Positions 33,697 to 41,241 of a stretch of DNA of 64,000 bases are shown here, piece by piece. The position numbers and the translations under genes are program-made. Origin of the DNA: Solobacterium sp. (GTDB lineage: Bacteria; Bacillota_I; Bacilli_A; Erysipelotrichales; Erysipelotrichaceae); the NCBI GenBank assembly GCA_017512725.1, contig JAFWEW010000013.1, forward strand, positions 1-64,000, in the 5' to 3' direction. Below the pieces are notes generated by a model. That model saw nothing but the letters and a program-made list of their open reading frames with translations, did not search any database and was not told the origin of the DNA. Positions within the stretch are counted from its first letter, which is position 1, and each line of letters opens with the position of its first letter.

Positions 33697-35130
33697 TTAT
33701 TTACCGGAAGGAACTGCTTCTCCGTCCAGGCTGAAGCTCTTGGCACCGGTGATCTTCACATCCGCGATATCCCCTTCCCGGATACCTTCTCCGGTAAAAT
33801 TCACCAGCCGGTTTTCTTCGCTGTAGCCCGAGAGAACGGACGGGTTTTTCCGGCTCGGCCCGTCGCACAGAACCTTAAGGGTCTTTCCAAGCGTTTCTTC
33901 ATTATTCATCCGTGCGTATTTTCCGATCCGCTCGTTCAGTACCGCCAGTCGTTCTTTCTTTTCTTCCGGGCTGACATCATCTTCCATGGCTGCCGCCGGT
34001 GTTCCTTCCCGTGGGCTGTAAACAAAAGTAAATGCACTGTCAAACCGGCAGGTATCCGCCAGCTTCAGTGTTTCTTCAAACTGTTCATTTGTTTCACCCG
34101 GGAACCCGACGATGAGATCAGTCGTAAAGGTAATGCCGGGAATCTTTTCCTTCATCCGTTCATAGAGTTCATAAAAGCGTCCGATCGTATAACCGCGGTT
34201 CATCTTCTTCAGGATCTCATCACTGCCCGACTGTACCGGAAGATGGAGGGCCGGCATGATGTTCGAATATTCCCGCATCGCATCGATCGTCGTTTCACTG
34301 TAATCCCGCGGATGGCTGGAGTAAAAGCGGATGCGTTCGATCCCGGTTTCCGCAGCCGCCCTCAGCAGCTTTGTGAAGCCATCCTTCTCACCGAGGTCCT
34401 TGCCATAGGCATTGACATTCTGCCCAAGCAGCGTCACTTCCTTTGCGCCGAGCGCTTTGACTTCATGGATCTCGCGGATGATGTATTCCGCCTCCCGGCT
34501 GCGCTCCTTCCCGCGGGTATAGGGCACGATGCAGTACGTACAGAACTTGTCGCATCCATACATGATATTGATAAAAGCCTTGTGGCTCCGGCTCCGCTTG
34601 ACCGGCATGCCTTCCACGACCGAACCGGTGCCCTGCGATTCCACTTCGATCGTACGTTTTCCGTGCATCGCTTCTTCCAGCAGTTCCGGGAACCGCCAGA
34701 GATTATGGGTCCCAAACAGCAGATCAATCTGCCGGTACCGGTCTGCGATCAGCGAAACCATCTCCTCTTCCTGGGCCATACAGCCGCAAAGCGCAAAGAT
34801 CTTCTCCGGGTGTTTCTGTTTCAGCGGTTTTAAACTGCCGATTTCTCCCAGTACATGATCTTCTGCCGCCCGGCGCACGGCACAGGTATTAAACAGAACG
34901 ACATCCGCTTCTTCGATTGAATTGGCCTCAAGAAAACCCATCCGTTCAAACATGCCGGACAGGGTTTCCGAATCCCGGACATTGGCCTGACAGCCATAGG
35001 TACGGATATAGTATTTTCTGCCAAGCCCCAGATAGCGGAGATCTTCATTCATGGCATAGTCTTTTCGCAAAACACTGCCAAGACGGTTCCGCTCGGCAGA
35101 ATGATCGGGAAGTTGATATGGTCTGTTCAT
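33697..35130 (-). CDS. miaB: tRNA-2-methylthio-N6-dimethylallyladenosine synthase
   Basis: 477 residues: UPF0004 domain with three Cys (YGCQANVRDSE, NTCAVR, CGCMAQ), radical-SAM cluster CDKFCTYCIVPYTRG, and a C-terminal TRAM domain. It adds the methylthio group at position 37 of tRNAs reading UNN codons. A roughly 25-residue N-terminal extension precedes the usual start of homology. GAGGA ribosome site and an extended -10 promoter behind the ferredoxin terminator. Confidence 0.95.
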   Translation of the reverse strand: MNRPYQLPDHSAERNRLGSVLRKDYAMNEDLRYLGLGRKYYIRTYGCQANVRDSETLSGMFERMGFLEANSIEEADVVLFNTCAVRRAAEDHVLGEIGSLKPLKQKHPEKIFALCGCMAQEEEMVSLIADRYRQIDLLFGTHNLWRFPELLEEAMHGKRTIEVESQGTGSVVEGMPVKRSRSHKAFINIMYGCDKFCTYCIVPYTRGKERSREAEYIIREIHEVKALGAKEVTLLGQNVNAYGKDLGEKDGFTKLLRAAAETGIERIRFYSSHPRDYSETTIDAMREYSNIMPALHLPVQSGSDEILKKMNRGYTIGRFYELYERMKEKIPGITFTTDLIVGFPGETNEQFEETLKLADTCRFDSAFTFVYSPREGTPAAAMEDDVSPEEKKERLAVLNERIGKYARMNNEETLGKTLKVLCDGPSRKNPSVLSGYSEENRLVNFTGEGIREGDIADVKITGAKSFSLDGEAVPSGK

Positions 35131-35149
35131 AAGTATCCTCAGCCTGTCA

Positions 35150-35158
35150 ATTATAGCA
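35150..35158 (-). promoter_or_regulatory. miaB promoter, extended -10
   Basis: Minus strand TGCTATAAT, just after the T run of the ferredoxin-gene terminator; no good -35 hexamer. Confidence 0.7.
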
Positions 35159-35165
35159 GAAAAGG

Positions 35166-35188
35166 AAAAACCGGCATCGCCGGTTTTT
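35166..35188. terminator. Terminator after the ferredoxin gene
   Basis: AAAAACCGGC-ATC-GCCGGTTTTT: six-base G/C stem flanked by A and T runs, able to work in both directions. Confidence 0.9.
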
Positions 35189-35209
35189 CGTTACCTTTTT
35201 TATCTGATC

Positions 35210-35389
35210 TTACTCAGCTTCCTTAATAGCGCTGACAGGGCATGTGCCAACGCAGGAAAGGCAGGAAATGCATGTATCAGCATTGCATTCGGACTTACCC
35301 TCGTCATCCAGTGAGAGAGCAGTAACCGGGCATACTCCTACGCATGCACCGCAGCCGATGCAGGCTTCCTTATCAACAATAACTGCCAT
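35210..35389 (-). CDS. 2[4Fe-4S] ferredoxin
   Basis: 59 residues beginning MAVIVDKEACIGCGACVG. Two cluster motifs C-I-G-C-G-A-C-V-G-V-C-P and C-I-S-C-L-S-C-V-G-T-C-P give the eight ligands of a clostridial-type ferredoxin. A small electron carrier of fermentative metabolism. AGGAGGA ribosome site; strong promoter TTGAAC-17-TATAAT. Monocistronic, ended by a bidirectional terminator. Confidence 0.95.
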   Translation of the reverse strand: MAVIVDKEACIGCGACVGVCPVTALSLDDEGKSECNADTCISCLSCVGTCPVSAIKEAE

Positions 35390-35415
35390 AATGTTCTCTT
35401 CCTCCTACGGAATGC

Positions 35416-35444
35416 ATTATAGCATCTGAATATAGGGTGTTCAA
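35416..35444 (-). promoter_or_regulatory. Ferredoxin gene promoter
   Basis: Minus strand TTGAAC, 17 bases, TGCTATAAT: near-consensus with extended -10, as expected for an abundant ferredoxin. Confidence 0.85.
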
Positions 35445-35492
35445 TGGATTGAAAATACAGAATTATGTGATTTTTCACATGATGTACCGGTC

Positions 35493-35523
35493 AAAAAAGG
35501 GAGGGCTCTTTCTGCCTTCCCTT
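35493..35523 (-). terminator. Terminator of the rny-ymdB operon
   Basis: Minus strand AGGGAAGGC-AGAAAGA-GCCCTCCCT then TTTTTT. Confidence 0.8.
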
Positions 35524-35536
35524 CACTCGTTCGCTG

Positions 35537-36307
35537 TTACGGCCGCTCCTGGATCCGCCGGATGGAAACCGCTCTGCACGTATTGTCATCCACTTCGATC
35601 AGGACTCCGCAGATCATCGCTTCCGCCTCTGACGGCGTATACTTCGTAAGCCGCTTATGGACCAGGCGGTCGGCCACTTCCACGCAGTCCCTGCCAAGAA
35701 TGGAATCAAACGGACCGCACATGCCGGCATCGCTGATATAGGCACATCCGTGATAGATCTGCTCATCCGCTGTCTGTACATGCGTGTGTGTACCGATGAG
35801 TGCCGCAAGACGGTCCTGATAGACCCTGAGAAACAGTTCCTTTTCCGCAGTCGCTTCCGCATGGAGATCACAGAGGATTACGTCCGCCTCAATCTCGTTC
35901 AGCAGATTGTCCATGGTCACAAACGGATCTTCCGTTGCCGCATCCATGAAGACCGACCCAAGCACATTGACGACCGCGATCCGCTTTCCAAGACACTCCC
36001 GTACGATCCATGCCCTGCCGTCTTCCTTTGGCTCCAGATTTGCCGGACGGATCAGATACGGGCATTCTGCCATGGCAGAGCGGATCTCGGATTTGGAAAA
36101 CGCATGGTTCCCGAGCGTCACCACATCCGCTCCGGCCTCCATCAGCTGCCGGTAGATCGATGAAGTGATTCCCTTGCCATGCGCTGCGTTTTCCCCATTG
36201 ATGATGGTAAAGTCCGCACCCGTTTCGTTTTTCAGTTCCGGCAGACGGCGCTTCACGGCATCCCTGCCGCTGCGCGCTGTCACATCACCGAGGAACAGAA
36301 TCTTCAT
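35537..36307 (-). CDS. ymdB: YmdB-family metallophosphoesterase
   Basis: 256 residues with metal-site motifs MKILFLGDV, INGENAAHGKG, TLGNHAF, VLGSVFMD, DLHAEATAEKE and GTHTHVQTAD. YmdB hydrolyses 2',3'-cyclic nucleotides and affects biofilm and motility choices in Bacillus. It lies two bases after rny, the conserved pairing, suggesting a joint role in RNA turnover. Confidence 0.94.
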   Translation of the reverse strand: MKILFLGDVTARSGRDAVKRRLPELKNETGADFTIINGENAAHGKGITSSIYRQLMEAGADVVTLGNHAFSKSEIRSAMAECPYLIRPANLEPKEDGRAWIVRECLGKRIAVVNVLGSVFMDAATEDPFVTMDNLLNEIEADVILCDLHAEATAEKELFLRVYQDRLAALIGTHTHVQTADEQIYHGCAYISDAGMCGPFDSILGRDCVEVADRLVHKRLTKYTPSEAEAMICGVLIEVDDNTCRAVSIRRIQERP

Positions 36308-36309
36308 CG

Positions 36310-37863
36310 TTACTGTGCCAGTTCCTGTACGCGGACTTCACGGATCAGCGTGACTTTGATCTGACCCGGATACGTCATTTCGTTTTCGATCCGGTCTTTA
36401 ATGTCATGTGCGACCTTGACCATCGTTTCGTCGTTGATCTTTTCCGGCTGAACCATGACACGGATCTCACGGCCGGCCTGGATCGCAAATGCCTTATCCA
36501 CGCCGTCATAGCTCGTGGCGATCTTTTCCAGCTGTTCGAGACGCTCGATATAGTTCTCCATGGACTCATAACGGGCACCCGGACGGGCAGCACTCAGCGT
36601 ATCCGCCGCCGCGACCAGCACTGCGATGATATCATCTGCCGGCTTGTCGCCGTGGTGGCTTTCGATCGCATTGATCACGATATTGTTTTCACCGTATTTC
36701 TTGGCAACCTTGGCACCAAGTTCCACATGGGAGCCTTCCTGCTCAAAGTCAATTGCCTTGCCGATGTCATGAAGCAGGCCTGCCCGCTTGGCAAGCTGCT
36801 GATTCAGTCCGAGCTCCGCCGCCATGATTCCGGCAAAGGTCGCAACCTCAATCGAATGTTCCAGAACATTCTGGCCATAGCTGTAGCGGTAACGCAGGCG
36901 TCCCACCAGCTTGGTCAGCTCCCGGTTGAGCCGGTTGATGCCGAGCTTGAATACCGCCTCATCACCAATCTTGGCAATCGTATCGTCCAGTTCCCGTGTG
37001 ACCTTGTTCACCACTTCTTCGATGCGGCCCGGCTGGATCCGGCCGTCCTTCATCAGCTGTTCGAGTGCCTGACGGGCAATCTCACGGCGGATCGGATCAA
37101 AACAGGATACCGTAATGACATCCGGGGTGTCGTCAATAATCAGGTCAACACCGGTGATCTGTTCAATTGCCTTGATGTTCCGTCCTTCACGGCCGATGAT
37201 GCGGCCCTTCATGTCTTCATTCGGCAGTGTAACGACCGAAACCGTACGGTCGATCGTTTCTTCCTGACTGTAGCGCTGAATTGCGGTCGCAATAATATTG
37301 CGGGCATTGTCCGCTGCCTTTTCCTGGGCAATCTCATCCTGCTCATGCAGGTAAGCCGCAATATCCTTTTCCGACTTCTTGGCAACTGCTTCCATCAGCT
37401 CAGCCTTTGCCTCTTCTCTGGAAAGACCGGCGGCCTTTTCCAGTACTTCGATCTGGCTGTCGATCCGCTTCTGCAGATCCTCTTCCATCCTGCTGACATT
37501 TGCAAGCTTTTCATCGGCGAGTTTTGTCTTCTCGTCGAGTTTTTTCTCTTTGGCGCTCAGATTTTCCTCACGGAACCCGATATTGTCTTCCCGGCGCAGA
37601 AGTTTGTTTTCCTGCGACTGGAGACGGTCCCGCTGACTCTTGATCTCTTTTTCGGCTTTCTGCTTCAGCTCATAGGCTTTCTGCTCACCGTCAAGCTCTG
37701 CTTTGGCGACAATATTTTCCGCTTTCGCTTTCGCTTCATCGAGAATAGACTCAGTCTCGATCTTTGCTTTATCAAGACCTGCCCTGCCCAAAACCATCAT
37801 AATGACGATTCCGATTACTATGCCGGCAACTACAGCCAGAACGGAGAACAATGCGTTGTTCAT
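36310..37863 (-). CDS. rny: Ribonuclease Y
   Basis: 517 residues from MNNALFS at 37863 with GGAGGAG upstream. N-terminal membrane helix (5-25), a Lys/Glu/Ala coiled coil to about 190, a KH domain (GRIIGREGRNIKAIEQITGVD), and an HD domain (RAGLLHDIGKAIDFEQEGSHV) with the metal-binding His-Asp. The main membrane-bound endoribonuclease that starts mRNA decay in Bacillota. Confidence 0.97.
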   Translation of the reverse strand: MNNALFSVLAVVAGIVIGIVIMMVLGRAGLDKAKIETESILDEAKAKAENIVAKAELDGEQKAYELKQKAEKEIKSQRDRLQSQENKLLRREDNIGFREENLSAKEKKLDEKTKLADEKLANVSRMEEDLQKRIDSQIEVLEKAAGLSREEAKAELMEAVAKKSEKDIAAYLHEQDEIAQEKAADNARNIIATAIQRYSQEETIDRTVSVVTLPNEDMKGRIIGREGRNIKAIEQITGVDLIIDDTPDVITVSCFDPIRREIARQALEQLMKDGRIQPGRIEEVVNKVTRELDDTIAKIGDEAVFKLGINRLNRELTKLVGRLRYRYSYGQNVLEHSIEVATFAGIMAAELGLNQQLAKRAGLLHDIGKAIDFEQEGSHVELGAKVAKKYGENNIVINAIESHHGDKPADDIIAVLVAAADTLSAARPGARYESMENYIERLEQLEKIATSYDGVDKAFAIQAGREIRVMVQPEKINDETMVKVAHDIKDRIENEMTYPGQIKVTLIREVRVQELAQ

Positions 37864-37913
37864 ATGATTTTCTCCTCCATTCACATACTGTAACGGGTAT
37901 AATCCCATCGGCT

Positions 37914-37943
37914 ATTATATACTGAATGCTTCGTATTTCTCAA
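37914..37943 (-). promoter_or_regulatory. rny promoter
   Basis: Minus strand TTGAGA, 18-base spacer, TATAAT; leader of about 45 bases to the ATG. Confidence 0.75.
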
Positions 37944-37972
37944 CAGAAAGTAGTCACTGCGCCGGAAATCAG

Positions 37973-38013
37973 AAAAGACGGAACCACAGGCTTCGCTGAG
38001 CTCTGGTTTCCGC
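37973..38013 (-). terminator. recA terminator
   Basis: Minus strand GGCGGAAACCAG ... CTGTGGTTCCGTC long imperfect stem followed by TTTT. Confidence 0.75.
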
Positions 38014-38026
38014 CCTTTTTCTGCTG

Positions 38027-39076
38027 TTATTCTGCGTTTTCTTCCTTCGCTTCCGGCTGCGGGAACAGTTTCTCCTTGACCGCAGCAGACACCGCTGCAT
38101 CGATCTCGGGGTTGTTCTTCAGGAATTCCCGTACAGACTGAAATCCCTGACCGATCTTGTCCCCTTTATAAGAGAACCAGGCACCGGATTTTTCAATGAT
38201 GTCATTCTCAACCGCAAGATTGATCACTTCATCGAGATGGGAAATGCCTTCGCCGTAGATCATGTTTACGGTCGCGGTCTTAAACGGAGGAGCGACCTTG
38301 TTTTTGACGACTTTGATCTTGACGACATTTCCGTAGGCATCCTGACCGTTTTTCAATACTTCGCCCTTGCGGACATCGAGACGGACACTGGAATAGAACT
38401 TCAGTGCTCTTCCGCCCGGGGTCGTCTCCGGATTGCCGAACATGATGCCGACCTTTTCACGAAGCTGGTTAATAAAGATCGCAGTACAGTTGGAACGGTT
38501 CATGACGCCGGCGAGCTTGCGCATTGCCTTGGACATCAGACGTGCCTGCAGGCCAACGCTGGCATCTCCCATTTCACCATCCAGTTCCGCCTGCGGGACC
38601 AGTGCCGCAACCGAGTCGATGACGACCAGATCGATCGCACCGGACTTGATCAGCACTTCTGTGATCTCGAGTGCCTGTTCTCCGGAATCCGGCTGGGAAA
38701 GAATCAGTTCATCGATATCGACGCCAAGATTTTTCGCATAGAGCGGATCGATCGCATTTTCTGCATCAATGAATGCGCACCGGCCGCCTTCCTTCTGGCA
38801 TTCCGCAATCGCGTGAAGCGCCAGGGTGGTCTTACCGGAGGATTCCGGTCCATAGATCTCGATGATCCTGCCTTTGGGGTATCCGCCGATTCCCAGTGCA
38901 GCATCCAGTGTCATACTGCCGCTGGAAATGGCATCGACCGAGACATCCGCCCGGTCCCCAAGACGCATGATGGATCCCTTTCCGTACTCTTTTTCAATCG
39001 CTTTGAGCGCATCCTGCAGCAGCTGATCCTTCTTTGCGTCAGTATCCACTGCAGGTTTTGTTGTTTTCGCTGCCAT
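38027..39076 (-). CDS. recA: Recombinase RecA
   Basis: 349 residues, normal length. Walker [10 protein letters not shown], Walker [13 protein letters not shown], loops [20 protein letters not shown] and [20 protein letters not shown]. It drives strand exchange and the SOS response. AGAAGGAG ribosome site. No LexA-type GAAC-n4-GTTC box is visible upstream; an inverted repeat with eight-base arms TCTGAAAA lies at 39107-39137 but has no known role. Confidence 0.98.
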   Translation of the reverse strand: MAAKTTKPAVDTDAKKDQLLQDALKAIEKEYGKGSIMRLGDRADVSVDAISSGSMTLDAALGIGGYPKGRIIEIYGPESSGKTTLALHAIAECQKEGGRCAFIDAENAIDPLYAKNLGVDIDELILSQPDSGEQALEITEVLIKSGAIDLVVIDSVAALVPQAELDGEMGDASVGLQARLMSKAMRKLAGVMNRSNCTAIFINQLREKVGIMFGNPETTPGGRALKFYSSVRLDVRKGEVLKNGQDAYGNVVKIKVVKNKVAPPFKTATVNMIYGEGISHLDEVINLAVENDIIEKSGAWFSYKGDKIGQGFQSVREFLKNNPEIDAAVSAAVKEKLFPQPEAKEENAE

Positions 39077-39142
39077 AAATCATTCTCCTTCTATGTATCA
39101 GTTAGCTCTGAAAATCCGTTTTCCCCGTTTTTTCAGATTTTT

Positions 39143-39736
39143 TTATTTTGATTCGAGGATGTCTTCCTTCATTTCGTTGAAATAGGAAATTCCGCTTACG
39201 ATCGATACAAATGCGCAGAACCACACCAGCACATCCGTAACGGGCAGTCCCCAGAGTTCAAACGGAAGATTGTTGAGCAGGATCAGCGCAATCGTGATCA
39301 TCTGGCTGACGGTCTTGACCTTGCCAAGTGTCCCGGCGGGAACCACTTTGCCGTTTCCGGCAGCGATCATCCGGCACCCGTCCACGATGATATCGCGGCA
39401 GACCATGAAAATGACCGGAACGGGCGTGATCAGCCCTTTCGAGGTGAACAGGATGAACATGGTCGATGTCAGCATCTTATCTGCGATCGGATCCGCGAAT
39501 TTGCCGAAGGTCGTCTGCAGATTCCGGGTCCGGGCAATCTGCCCGTCCAGATAATCCGTAATGGCAGCCGCGCCATACAGCAGCAGGCAGACCAGATTCA
39601 CAATGGACAGACGCACCGTGCCGATGGTAAACACCTGCGGTTCCATTCCAAACTGGGCATATGGGAAAAGATACACCAGCAGGATGAGTGGAATCAGTGA
39701 AATTCGGAACATCGTCAGTCGGTTAGGCAGATTCAT
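39143..39736 (-). CDS. pgsA: CDP-diacylglycerol-glycerol-3-phosphate 3-phosphatidyltransferase
   Basis: 197 residues from MNLPNRLTMFRISLIP at 39736 behind GAGGTGCC; earlier in-frame starts would lie inside the RNase P RNA gene. Membrane protein with the CDP-alcohol signature DYLDGQIARTRNLQTTFGKFADPIADK (D-G-x2-A-R-x8-G-x3-D-x3-D). It makes phosphatidylglycerophosphate. Promoter TGCTATACT at 39760-39768 just behind the rnpB terminator. Confidence 0.93.
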   Translation of the reverse strand: MNLPNRLTMFRISLIPLILLVYLFPYAQFGMEPQVFTIGTVRLSIVNLVCLLLYGAAAITDYLDGQIARTRNLQTTFGKFADPIADKMLTSTMFILFTSKGLITPVPVIFMVCRDIIVDGCRMIAAGNGKVVPAGTLGKVKTVSQMITIALILLNNLPFELWGLPVTDVLVWFCAFVSIVSGISYFNEMKEDILESK

Positions 39737-39775
39737 ATAGGCACCTCGCTCAGCTAATAAGTATAGCATGCCCGA

Positions 39776-39801
39776 ATAAAAAGAGAGGCCATAAACCTCT
39801 C
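39776..39801 (-). terminator. rnpB terminator
   Basis: Minus strand GAGAGG-TTTATGG-CCTCTC then TTTTTATT, immediately behind the 3' end of the RNA. Confidence 0.85.
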
Positions 39802-39802
39802 T

Positions 39803-40169
39803 GTTCTGTGCACACTCTGTAAGCCATGTTCTGTCTCCGGTTGCCCGGATGGCAGCCATTTATCTCTGCCTTTCGGCACCTCCCGTTCACTTCGGTTCGC
39901 GTCGGGGAATTCTCCTACCAAATTTGGATTTCTCGCTTGCGGGGTTTACCTCGTTCCACCCGGAATGTTTCCACTCCGGCTCCGTCACTGTGGCACTTTA
40001 CAGGCTTTCCTCATGGGATTTCTCCTTTAGATTCAAGCTCCGCCGTCAGCTTTCGCTGCCCGGTCTTATTGATTCGGCCGGCACAAACACTACAGGCATC
40101 ACAGCCTGTGCGAGCATGGACTTTCCTCTGACTTACGGTGAAGCCAGCGACTGCCCGAATGTACACAAC
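39803..40169 (-). ncRNA. rnpB: RNase P RNA, Bacillus type (class B)
   Basis: About 367 bases on the minus strand. Diagnostic segments in order: ATTCGGGCAGTCGCTGG near the 5' end, GAGGAAAGTCCATGCTCGCA, AAAGTGCCACAGTGACGG, GTGGAACG-GGTAAACCCC, GCGAGAAATCCAAATTTGG, and the 3' ACAGAACATGGCTTACAG. The ends can pair as helix P1 (GTTGTGTACATTC with GAGTGTGCACAGAAC). It is the catalytic part of the tRNA 5'-processing enzyme. Its 5' end is only four bases beyond the gpsB stop, with no clear promoter between. Ends are approximate. Confidence 0.93.
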
Positions 40170-40173
40170 TGCG

Positions 40174-40521
40174 TTACTTATTGTTCTGGTTCTGTTCGTA
40201 GATCATCTCTTCCAGACGCGACAGCCGCTTCAGGATATCCACGTTAGCGGCACCCTGCGCTGCCGGCGTGGCAGCCGCAGCCTGTTCCATCGCTCTGGAT
40301 TTGCCTTCTTCCTCAATCAGTTTTGCGCGGAGCGAAGCGTTGGTCCGCTCCAGTTCTGCGATCTTCTGATTCAGTTCGGCAGTGATCTCCTGGTATGTCT
40401 GGTAGTCTTCCATGACAAGGTCGAGGAAACTGTCGACATCATCGGAGCTGTATCCCTTGAAGTCAATTTCAAACTCCTTGTCCAGTATTGTCTGTATATC
40501 AAGATTTACCTTTCCAGCCAT
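40174..40521 (-). CDS. gpsB: Cell-division regulator GpsB (DivIVA fold)
   Basis: 115 residues: the DivIVA-type membrane-binding head (LDIQTILDKEFEIDFKGYSSDDVDSFLDLVMEDY), a coiled coil to about 75, an Ala/Pro linker and a C-terminal coil DILKRLSRLEEMIYEQ. GpsB shuttles penicillin-binding proteins between septum and side wall. It lies head-to-head with recU-pbp1A, its known functional partners, and immediately before rnpB. Confidence 0.94.
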   Translation of the reverse strand: MAGKVNLDIQTILDKEFEIDFKGYSSDDVDSFLDLVMEDYQTYQEITAELNQKIAELERTNASLRAKLIEEEGKSRAMEQAAAATPAAQGAANVDILKRLSRLEEMIYEQNQNNK

Positions 40522-40638
40522 ACCGTTTTCTCCCCCAGAAATAATACTTCACAAAAAACACACCGAAAACGCTGTTTCTGTGAACATTAATAAGATACCA
40601 CAAAGTTCCGCAATCTTTCTAATTTTTCTTTAAAACGT

Positions 40639-40644
40639 TATAAT
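40639..40644 (+). promoter_or_regulatory. recU-pbp1A -10 box
   Basis: TATAAT with no good -35; expected mRNA start about 40651, leaving a short leader that contains TTGGAG before the recU ATG. Confidence 0.55.
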
Positions 40645-40662
40645 ACGTTCTTGGAGAATGCG

Positions 40663-41241
40663 ATGGTAAACTACCCGGACGGAAGAAAAAAAACCTTCCA
40701 TAACACCGCTGCTTCCTTTGGCGGACGCGGCATGGCACTGGAAGAGGACATCAATATCACCAATACGTATTATCTCAGTACGGACCGGGCGGTCATCCAC
40801 AAAAAGCCGACTCCGGTCACGATCGTGAAGGTGGATTATCCAAGCCGCAGTGCCGCAAAAATCACGGAAGCCTACTTCAAGCTTCCCAGCACGACCGACT
40901 ACAACGGAATCTACCGGAACCGCTATATTGATTTTGAGGCGAAGGAGTGCGCATCGGCGACCTCGTTCCCGCTCAAGTCCATTCACGAACATCAGATCAC
41001 CCATCTCGAAACCGTACTGAAGCACGGAGCGATCGCATTTGTGCTCGTCCGCTTCACGAAGTTCGGGAAAACCTTTTATATTCCGGCGGAAACCATGATT
41101 CCCTATATCCGCTCGCTTACCCGCCGTTCCATTCCCTACGCATGGTTTGAGGAAAACGGCCATGTAATTCCCTACAACTATGTCAAGCCGGTCGATTACC
41201 TGAAGGTCATCGATACGCTTTATTTCAAGGAGAACCAATGA
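40663..41241 (+). CDS. recU: Holliday junction resolvase RecU
   Basis: 192 residues from the ATG at 40663 with TTGGAG just upstream. It begins MVNYPDGRKK, then the nuclease core with YRNRYIDFEAKE (the E-x-K metal site) and SIHEHQITHLETVLKHGAIAF. It cleaves four-way DNA junctions and, in Bacillota, is coupled to a class A penicillin-binding protein, as here by an ATGA overlap. Confidence 0.96.
   Translation: MVNYPDGRKKTFHNTAASFGGRGMALEEDINITNTYYLSTDRAVIHKKPTPVTIVKVDYPSRSAAKITEAYFKLPSTTDYNGIYRNRYIDFEAKECASATSFPLKSIHEHQITHLETVLKHGAIAFVLVRFTKFGKTFYIPAETMIPYIRSLTRRSIPYAWFEENGHVIPYNYVKPVDYLKVIDTLYFKENQ

Noticed and set aside
39107-39137. Inverted repeat upstream of recA considered as a LexA box or terminator
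   Set aside because: It lacks the GAAC-n4-GTTC pattern and has no T run after the stem; no role can be supported.
39737-39859. Longer pgsA start inside the RNase P RNA gene
   Set aside because: The ATG at 39736 has its own ribosome site and matches the normal PgsA N-terminus; the upstream codons belong to rnpB and its terminator.
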